Positions 58,611 to 64,000 of a stretch of 64,000 nt of DNA are shown piece by piece. The first letter of the stretch is position 1. The number at the start of each line of letters is the position of its first letter. The stretch comes from Flavobacterium sp. MK4S-17 (GTDB lineage Bacteria > Bacteroidota > Bacteroidia > Flavobacteriales > Flavobacteriaceae), in NCBI RefSeq assembly GCF_009848495.1, contig NZ_WWEP01000036.1, positions 124,001-188,000 of the forward strand. Reading direction: 5' to 3'. Below the pieces are notes generated by a model, which saw nothing but the letters and a program-made list of their open reading frames with translations, was not told the DNA's origin and ran no database searches. The translations under genes and the position numbers were made by a program.

Positions 58611-60312
58611 CAGAAGCTTTATTTTGGGTCCTGAAAAAATGCGTTTCAAAGGTAGCAGAATTTCCTACATTATCGGTTACCACAATCTTTAAATCATTTC
58701 GTCCTTCATCAGCAATTCCATCACTAAAATTGTGGTATATAATCCTGGTTTTATAATCATAATGCATTAATATCCATTTACCATTCAGCCAGGCATCAAA
58801 AGTTGCTATGCCTGAAAGGTCATCACTTATTTTTACGCTGAATGTATCCTTTTCACTAAGCCACTGCCCTTCATTAAAGCTGGGGCTGTAAATAGTGGGT
58901 GCAGTATTATCCTGCTCAAGCCTGAAATTACCCATGTACCTAACCTGAGCCGTTAGCCTGCCCTCCTCCATATAGCTGTTATTATAACTTTTTCTTTTCC
59001 CGGTAACGCCGGCAATAAAGGTTTTTTGCAAAACTTCGGGCGACAGGTGCTTTACATCAAACGAAACAGTGAGCGGGGTATGAACCGGTACATTTTCAGG
59101 ATGCATAATCAATGTAGAATCCTTAACGTCAAAATCCATATAAAAATCTTCGTAAAATGAATTGGCGGGAATAAATACCGAAATGCCGTTTTTGGTATAA
59201 TTGTGGTCATTAGCCGCTTTTACAAAATAATTTGTGATGGTTTTAGGCTCCCTCACCCTTGCCGGGCTGTCGGAATATTCTACCGAACCCTGTATAACCG
59301 TTTTATTGTCATGAAAATCGGAAACCTCTATCCTGTAATTTTTAGTAGTGCCCGGCAGTATGTCATACTGGCCATTGAAAGTATTATCCTTAACAAGGGT
59401 TAAAGGATATGGGGTTTTTACAAAAAGCTTCTGGAAACGCTGCCCTGTTGCATAATATTTAGCATAATCAATAAAGTTGTTTATATATCTTGACTCGCTA
59501 AAGGCAAACGTGTTGAACGTATAATTATACCCGGGGCTTCCATTAAAATAGGTTTCAACCTTATAGATGCCGTTGTGCCCGGTACTCCCTGTGGACTTAT
59601 CTGTTGTACTTATGGAAAAGCCTACTTTCCCTTTTGCCAATATTTTATCCGCCAGGTATGTACCGTCCTTCAGTTTTCTTAAGCCTACCAGCATAGGCGT
59701 TGCAGCCTCATTAATCACAGCATTATCATTTAATGGGTAAACCATAAGCCCATGTACTGCAGGGGGATAAGGGTCTTTCATTTTCTTATCGAAGCCGAAC
59801 AGCAACGGGTTTAAAATCATTTCGGTTTTGGTATCCCTTATTTCAAAGTGCAGGTGTGGCCCGCCTGAACCTCCCGAATTACCCGAAAGCGCAATAAGCT
59901 CCCCACTCTCCACTGTTATTTCACCCGGCTTGGGCATCAGTTCAATATCAAATGATTTTTTTTCATATTGTTTTGCCCTTACATAATCCTCAATTTTCGG
60001 GGCATACTCCTGCAGGTGCCCATATACTGTTGTATAGCCATTAGGATGATCTATATACAAAGCTGTACCATAGCCGTATGCCGAAACTTTAATACGGGAA
60101 ACATAGCCCTGTGCCGCTGCATAAACCGGATGGCCGGTTGCCTGTTTTGTCCTGAAATCAAGGCCCGAATGGAAATGATTGCTGCGAAGTTCGCCAAATG
60201 AACCTGAAAGGTGCGCAGGCAGCTTCATGGGCTTGCCAAAATAATCCTGAGGATACTGCACCTGTGCAAAAAAGCACGATGAAAACAGCAAAAATAAAGG
60301 TAAAAATCTCAT
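58594..60312 (-). CDS. M23 family metallopeptidase (LytM-type)
   Basis: A 572-residue secreted protein with signal peptide ending FFAQ. The LytM domain is N-terminal (about 30-165), with zinc residues in NHFHSGLDFRTK (His, Asp) and HLHFEIRD (HxH). Long C-terminal beta-rich regions (about 190-560) of unknown role follow, with an Ig-like feel. LytM enzymes cut peptide cross-links in peptidoglycan or regulate amidases. It is first in an operon with the TonB receptor and the calcium-loop lipoprotein. Confidence 0.85.
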   Translation of the reverse strand: MRFLPLFLLFSSCFFAQVQYPQDYFGKPMKLPAHLSGSFGELRSNHFHSGLDFRTKQATGHPVYAAAQGYVSRIKVSAYGYGTALYIDHPNGYTTVYGHLQEYAPKIEDYVRAKQYEKKSFDIELMPKPGEITVESGELIALSGNSGGSGGPHLHFEIRDTKTEMILNPLLFGFDKKMKDPYPPAVHGLMVYPLNDNAVINEAATPMLVGLRKLKDGTYLADKILAKGKVGFSISTTDKSTGSTGHNGIYKVETYFNGSPGYNYTFNTFAFSESRYINNFIDYAKYYATGQRFQKLFVKTPYPLTLVKDNTFNGQYDILPGTTKNYRIEVSDFHDNKTVIQGSVEYSDSPARVREPKTITNYFVKAANDHNYTKNGISVFIPANSFYEDFYMDFDVKDSTLIMHPENVPVHTPLTVSFDVKHLSPEVLQKTFIAGVTGKRKSYNNSYMEEGRLTAQVRYMGNFRLEQDNTAPTIYSPSFNEGQWLSEKDTFSVKISDDLSGIATFDAWLNGKWILMHYDYKTRIIYHNFSDGIADEGRNDLKIVVTDNVGNSATFETHFFRTQNKASVENNK

Positions 60313-60432
60313 AGGGCTAAAATATGAAAAGCAACCGAATAAATAGTAAATAACCTACTGAACAATATAACTGTATGCCAGGCAATTTATTACAGGCTTT
60401 TTAAATTATTATAACATTTTTTTATAAAACTA

Positions 60433-60462
60433 TTGGAAGTAACTAAAGTAATATTAACTTTG
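60433..60462 (+). promoter_or_regulatory. Promoter of the zapA operon
   Basis: TTG (60433-60435), exactly 19 bases, then TAACTTTG (60455-60462): a perfect match to the Bacteroidetes consensus, 28 bases before the ATG at 60491. Confidence 0.82.
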
Positions 60463-60490
60463 TAGAATGATGTAATGAAAATTGACTGTT

Positions 60491-60781
60491 ATGAGCGGAT
60501 TATCCGAAATAGTTGATTCTCTTGAACTTAAATTTGAAAGGCTCGCCCAAAAAATAGAGGGTCTTGAAAAGGAAAAGCAAGAGCTGGAAAATAAAGTTTC
60601 CCAATCGGCTATGGTTATCAGCAGGCAGTCGGAGGAAATAGTTTTGCTTAAAGAGCAGAATGAAACTTTAAAAATGGCCAATTCATTACTGGGCAGTGAC
60701 GAAAATAAGAGAGAAACAAAACTCAAAATAAATTCATTGATCCGTGAAATTGATTATTGCATAGCACAACTTTCTGATTAG
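60491..60781 (+). CDS. Coiled-coil protein upstream of zapA (ZapB-like)
   Basis: A 96-residue protein that is almost entirely coiled coil (heptads from LSEIVDSLELKFERLAQKIE to residue 70), with no signal peptide. Its position six bases before zapA, under a shared promoter, and its size suggest a ZapB-like partner that extends the FtsZ-ring scaffold. There is no strong sequence identity with E. coli ZapB that I can see. ATG 60491 is used instead of the TTG at 60482. Confidence 0.72.
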   Translation: MSGLSEIVDSLELKFERLAQKIEGLEKEKQELENKVSQSAMVISRQSEEIVLLKEQNETLKMANSLLGSDENKRETKLKINSLIREIDYCIAQLSD

Positions 60782-60787
60782 AAAGCA

Positions 60788-61084
60788 ATGGATGAAAAGC
60801 TTAAAATAAAAATATCAATTGCCGACAGGGTTTACCCGTTAACAGTGAACCCGGCACAGGAAGAAGGCCTTAGGAGCGCTTCCAAAAAAATTGATGCCAC
60901 TATTAAGCAATTTGAAGAAAACTATGCAGTGAGGGATAAACAGGATGTTTTAGCCATGTGCGCGCTGCAATTTGCAGCACAGGCCGTACAAAAGCAGATT
61001 GACAATTCTACAGGGGTTGAGGATGCTTTTAACAGGCTGAAGGAAATGGATGAAAAATTGGGTATGCTTCTTGATAATAAATAA
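60788..61084 (+). CDS. zapA: Cell division protein ZapA
   Basis: A 98-residue cytosolic protein with the ZapA layout: N-terminal beta strands (KIKISIADRVYPLTV), the conserved AQEEGLRSASKKID region, then a long helix for dimerisation (QDVLAMCALQFAAQAVQKQI). It promotes FtsZ protofilament bundling at midcell. It lies in the second position of the operon; the probable 6S RNA follows, an arrangement also found in other phyla. Confidence 0.92.
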   Translation: MDEKLKIKISIADRVYPLTVNPAQEEGLRSASKKIDATIKQFEENYAVRDKQDVLAMCALQFAAQAVQKQIDNSTGVEDAFNRLKEMDEKLGMLLDNK

Positions 61085-61137
61085 AAAAACGTTCTTAAAC
61101 ATACGTCAATAATACTGCCTACATTAGTACATATTTG

Positions 61138-61253
61138 ATAAACTCAACGCCAATTCTTTAAAATGGGCGAATCTCCGCTACTAAAGCAAGCTGCCTCCGA
61201 GCAGATCCTTGAACAGCGGGTTAGCTCAAAACTTGTCTTTTCGAGTTTATACA
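61138..61253 (+). ncRNA. ssrS: Probable 6S RNA (6S-Flavo type)
   Basis: The 216-base gap between zapA and rny cannot code. Within it ATAAACTC (61138-61145) pairs with GAGTTTAT (61243-61250), enclosing about 97 bases with internal helices including CTGC...GCAG (61191-61204) and CGCT...AGCG. This is a rod-like fold of about 115 nt. A -7-like CATATTTG ends at 61137. 6S RNA genes are linked to zapA in many bacteria, and Flavobacteria have their own form (Rfam RF01685). 6S RNA binds sigma-70 polymerase and tunes transcription in stationary phase. The call rests on context and fold, not on a sequence match. Confidence 0.55.
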
Positions 61254-61300
61254 ATCATTCTAACGTAGGCTTTTTTATTTTATAAACACATAAAACAAAA

Positions 61301-62863
61301 ATGGATATATTATTTATAATTATTGGAATTGCAGTGGGGTTCGGTATTGGCTTTGCCATAGCAAAATCTATGGAAAAGAAAAGTGCCGACAGTGTTATAG
61401 CCAATGCTAAAAAAGAAGCGGCAGCCATAATAAAGGATGCCACTAATGAAGGCGAAAATATTAAAAAGGATAAAATACTTCAGGCGAAGGAAAAATTCCT
61501 TGAATTAAAAGCAGAACACGAACAGGTTATTTTAGGGCGTGATAAAAAAATTGCTGAAGCGGAAAAAAGGACACGTGATAAAGAATCGCAGGTATCTAAC
61601 GAGCTTTCCAAAGCCAAAAAGCTTAATGATGAAGTTGAGGCTAAAATTGCAGACTATAACAACCGTATAGACCACCTTGATAAAAGGCAGCAGGAAATTG
61701 ACCGCCTGCATAAAAGCCAGGTGGAGCAGTTGGAGGTTATATCGGGCCTATCGGCAGATGAAGCTAAGGAACAGCTTATAGAAAGCCTTAAAGCCGAAGC
61801 TAAAACAACCGCCATGTCCTACATACAGGATACTGTTGAAGAAGCAAAGCTCACCGCACAGCAGGAAGCCAAGAAAATTATTATCAACACCATACAGCGC
61901 GTAGGTACAGAAGAGGCTGTTGAAAACTGTGTATCAGTATTCAACATAGAATCTGATGATGTTAAAGGCCGTATAATTGGCCGTGAGGGGCGTAATATAC
62001 GTGCGCTTGAGGCTGCAACCGGTGTTGAGATTATTGTGGATGACACCCCGGAAGCAATCATACTTTCCTGTTTTGACCCTGTAAGGAGGGAAATTGCAAG
62101 GCTGGCACTGCACAAACTTGTTACCGATGGCAGGATTCACCCTGCACGTATTGAGGAAGTAGTTGCCAAAACAGCAAAACAAATTGAGGAAGAAATTGTA
62201 GAGGTAGGTAAACGTACGGTTATAGACCTTGGCATACACGGGCTTCACCCGGAACTTATAAAAATAGTGGGAAGGATGAAATACCGTTCTTCTTACGGGC
62301 AAAACCTGTTACAACACTCCCGCGAGGTTGCCAAGCTTTGCGGTATTATGGCTGCGGAACTGGGACTTAACGTTAAACTTGCCAAACGTGCAGGGCTTTT
62401 ACACGATATTGGTAAAGTTCCTGATGCGGAAAGTGACCTTCCACACGCATTGCTGGGTATGCAGTGGGCTGAAAAATATGGTGAAAAAGAAGAAGTTTGC
62501 AACGCCATTGGTGCCCACCACGATGAAATAGAAATGAAATCAATGTTATCGCCAATTGTGCAGGTTTGTGATGCCATATCGGGCGCAAGGCCGGGTGCAA
62601 GAAGGCAGGTACTGGATTCTTACATACAAAGGCTTAAAGACCTTGAGGATATTGCCTATGGCTTTGGCGGTGTAAAAAGCGCTTATGCCATACAGGCAGG
62701 AAGGGAACTGCGTGTAATAGTGGAAAGTGAAAAAGTGAGCGATGAGATGGCTGCGAACCTTTCCTTTGAAATATCGCATAAAATACAAACTGAAATGACT
62801 TATCCCGGACAGGTTAAAATTACTGTTATAAGGGAAACCAGGGCGGTTAATATTGCAAAATAA
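61301..62863 (+). CDS. rny: Ribonuclease Y
   Basis: A 520-residue membrane-anchored endoribonuclease that starts decay of many mRNAs. Architecture: N-terminal membrane helix ([16 protein letters not shown]), a long coiled coil (about 30-170), a KH domain ([20 protein letters not shown], about 205-270) and an HD domain (HSREVAKL and GLLHDIGKV near 335-370, [10 protein letters not shown]). It fits length and order of the family. It lies directly downstream of the 6S RNA locus and ends at a strong terminator. Confidence 0.95.
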   Translation: MDILFIIIGIAVGFGIGFAIAKSMEKKSADSVIANAKKEAAAIIKDATNEGENIKKDKILQAKEKFLELKAEHEQVILGRDKKIAEAEKRTRDKESQVSNELSKAKKLNDEVEAKIADYNNRIDHLDKRQQEIDRLHKSQVEQLEVISGLSADEAKEQLIESLKAEAKTTAMSYIQDTVEEAKLTAQQEAKKIIINTIQRVGTEEAVENCVSVFNIESDDVKGRIIGREGRNIRALEAATGVEIIVDDTPEAIILSCFDPVRREIARLALHKLVTDGRIHPARIEEVVAKTAKQIEEEIVEVGKRTVIDLGIHGLHPELIKIVGRMKYRSSYGQNLLQHSREVAKLCGIMAAELGLNVKLAKRAGLLHDIGKVPDAESDLPHALLGMQWAEKYGEKEEVCNAIGAHHDEIEMKSMLSPIVQVCDAISGARPGARRQVLDSYIQRLKDLEDIAYGFGGVKSAYAIQAGRELRVIVESEKVSDEMAANLSFEISHKIQTEMTYPGQVKITVIRETRAVNIAK

Positions 62864-62876
62864 TTTTTCTATATAT

Positions 62877-62912
62877 AAAAAAAAGGCTGCCATCAGGCAG
62901 CCTTTTTTTTAT
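62877..62912. terminator. Bidirectional terminator after rny
   Basis: A 15-bp perfect stem, arms 62877-62891 and 62896-62910 (AAAGGCTGCC / GGCAGCCTTT core), loop ATCA, flanked by A- and T-runs. It serves rny and the convergent response regulator gene. Confidence 0.93.
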
Positions 62913-62924
62913 TACTTACTTAAC

Positions 62925-63320
62925 TTATACAATAAATATTTTATCAAGGTCTTCCTTGCAAATAGGCTTTAAAAAATAATCGGCCACAATTTCCCCAAAT
63001 TCTTTTGATTTATTGATATCCACATCATTATTAGATGAGCTGATCATATAAATCAATGTTTTTTTAGGCAGGTTTGTCTTTATTTTAGAGTACTCATCTA
63101 AAAACTGCCAGCCATTCATTATAGGCATATTAACATCCAAAAGGATTAAATCAGGCAGCATGCTTTCATCAGTAGTTTTTTTTATGGCCTCGATGGCATC
63201 CTGCCCGTTGCCAAAAAATGTTGTTTCTACATCTATACCGTTTTGCTTAAGAAGATTTCTAAACAGGAAATGGTATATTTTATCATCATCTATAACATAT
63301 AATTTATTAATCTTCTTCAT
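62925..63320 (-). CDS. Single-domain response regulator (CheY-like)
   Basis: A 131-residue receiver domain only: acidic pair in YVIDDDKIYH, phospho-acceptor Asp in LILLDVNMPIMNG, Thr/Ser switch in IYMISSSNN and Lys in FLKPICKED. It has no output domain, so it relays phosphate to another protein or acts by binding. It overlaps the kinase gene upstream by 14 bases, so the two are translated as a pair. Confidence 0.92.
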   Translation of the reverse strand: MKKINKLYVIDDDKIYHFLFRNLLKQNGIDVETTFFGNGQDAIEAIKKTTDESMLPDLILLDVNMPIMNGWQFLDEYSKIKTNLPKKTLIYMISSSNNDVDINKSKEFGEIVADYFLKPICKEDLDKIFIV

Positions 63321-64000
63321 TAAAATAAATTTTAAAAGTAGTACCCTTATTCACTTCGCTAAGCACCTCGATTTTGCCGCCCATAGCCTCAATTTGGTTT
63401 TTGGTAATAAACAAGCCTATACCCCTTGAATTTTGGTGCTTATGAAAAGTTTTATACATACCAAAAAGAGAATTTTTATGCTTTTTTAAGTCAATCCCCA
63501 AACCATTATCTGAAATAGATAAAACCTTTTGCCCGTCAATTATCTCAAAGTCGTACGAAAGCATCGGCTTTCTTTCCGAACTTGAATATTTAATAGCATT
63601 TGTGGTAAAATTCAGTAAAATGCTTTCAAGGTAGGCAGGATTATAATTTACAGTTACATCCAGTGGTATATTAATTTCAATATTAACCCCATGCTTGGTA
63701 ATTTCGTTGTGGAGTATAGTTAATATATTTTTTAAGTAATGCCTTAAATTTAATTTTTCCTTTACGGTTTTTATTTCAAACTGAATTTCAACCAGCTCTT
63801 TGAGGTGGCCTATTGTAACATACAGCCCATCGGATATAGCCTCCAGGTGTTCCAGCATTTGCTCTTTTTCATCCTCTTCAGCACTTTTAAAAAGGTCAAG
63901 CAGCATTTTAAGGTTACCGGCATGCGACCTTAGATTATGCGAAACGATGTGGGCAAAATTCAACAGCCTGTTATTTTGGTTGCCAATAATAGTTAATGTA
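63307..64000 (-). CDS. Histidine kinase (5' end beyond the window)
   Basis: At least 231 residues; the frame is open to the window edge, so the N-terminal sensory part is missing. What is seen: the phospho-acceptor region FAHIVSHNLRSHAGNL, an HWE/HisKA-like helix pair, then a HATPase with LLNFTTNAIKYSS (N-box), the G1-box DNGLGIDL and G2-like GIGLFITKN. The SHNLRSH box is usual for PAS-linked sensor kinases in Bacteroidetes. The apparent start (TTG 63963) is within the domain and is not the real start. Confidence 0.88.
   Translation of the reverse strand, partial: TLTIIGNQNNRLLNFAHIVSHNLRSHAGNLKMLLDLFKSAEEDEKEQMLEHLEAISDGLYVTIGHLKELVEIQFEIKTVKEKLNLRHYLKNILTILHNEITKHGVNIEINIPLDVTVNYNPAYLESILLNFTTNAIKYSSSERKPMLSYDFEIIDGQKVLSISDNGLGIDLKKHKNSLFGMYKTFHKHQNSRGIGLFITKNQIEAMGGKIEVLSEVNKGTTFKIYFNEED

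Noticed and set aside
1-64000. CRISPR arrays, tRNA genes, prophage or insertion sequences
   Set aside because: I looked for direct repeats with spacers, cloverleaf ends with TTCGA motifs, integrases and transposases and found none.

Overview
The window looks like a chromosomal segment of an AT-rich member of the Flavobacteriaceae (Bacteroidetes), Flavobacterium-like. The evidence is: lipoproteins with Bacteroidetes-type signal peptides; two proteins with C-terminal type IX secretion (T9SS) sorting domains; families centred on this phylum (DUF4252, PepSY-like, the alternative GlmU-like protein, DUF4199, DUF5074/YncE-like surface lipoprotein); almost no Shine-Dalgarno sequences; and promoters matching the Bacteroidetes consensus TTG-N18/19-TAnnTTTG, several of which can be placed exactly. 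Genes are densely packed and no gene-free stretch exceeds 300 bases. I see no prophage, insertion sequence, CRISPR array, rRNA or tRNA. The species cannot be named from the sequence.

Layout. 1-265: 3' end of an Opp/Dpp-type permease. 0.3-9.3 kb: housekeeping genes (TlpA-like lipoprotein and tpiA as an operon, YdcF-like protein, glmM, ACP-phosphodiesterase-like protein, CLC chloride channel, thioredoxin-reductase-like flavoprotein, transaldolase-like aldolase, SDR) plus the small SRP RNA. 9.4-14.6 kb: glutamine cyclotransferase lipoprotein, an ECF sigma / anti-sigma-like / three-DUF4252 operon, and a divergent S41 protease. 14.7-20.8 kb: a cobalamin-uptake island. A cobalamin riboswitch leads into a BtuB-like receptor and a surface beta-propeller lipoprotein on the minus strand, and btuF-btuC-btuD diverge on the plus strand.

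20.9-23.6 kb: small, mostly hydrophilic unknown proteins and YceI. 23.6-28 kb: amidase-like protein with an altered catalytic position, HAD hydrolase, NTF2-like protein, rmuC and a thioesterase. 28-32 kb: secreted redox/adhesion-type proteins (cupredoxin, FG-GAP/ASPIC protein, diheme-cytochrome-like lipoprotein). 32-35.3 kb: carB without its allosteric domain, and rpmH. 35.4-41.6 kb: TPR-like protein, atypical thioredoxin-like protein, lytic transglycosylase, alpha/beta hydrolase, pirin, GNAT, methyltransferase and mtaB.

41.6-46.3 kb: an oligopeptide-binding lipoprotein, then a two-component system bracketed by two paralogous PepSY-like proteins. 46.3-54.6 kb: thermonuclease, alternative GlmU-like protein, rpmE (type B), DUF4199, GT2, phosphohexomutase, MsbA-like ABC exporter and a HAD hydrolase. 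54.6-60.3 kb: DUF2971 protein, then an envelope operon (M23 peptidase, TonB-dependent receptor, EF-hand-like lipoprotein). 60.4-62.9 kb: ZapB-like coiled-coil protein, zapA, a probable 6S RNA and rny. The right edge holds a response regulator and a truncated histidine kinase.

Most of the window is core genome. The less ordinary parts are the sigma/DUF4252 operon, the PepSY-bracketed two-component system, the divergent B12 locus with a riboswitch on one arm only, the hydrophilic small-protein cluster, the amidase with Gln at the catalytic Glu position, and several non-coding RNA and promoter elements hidden inside apparent reading frames.
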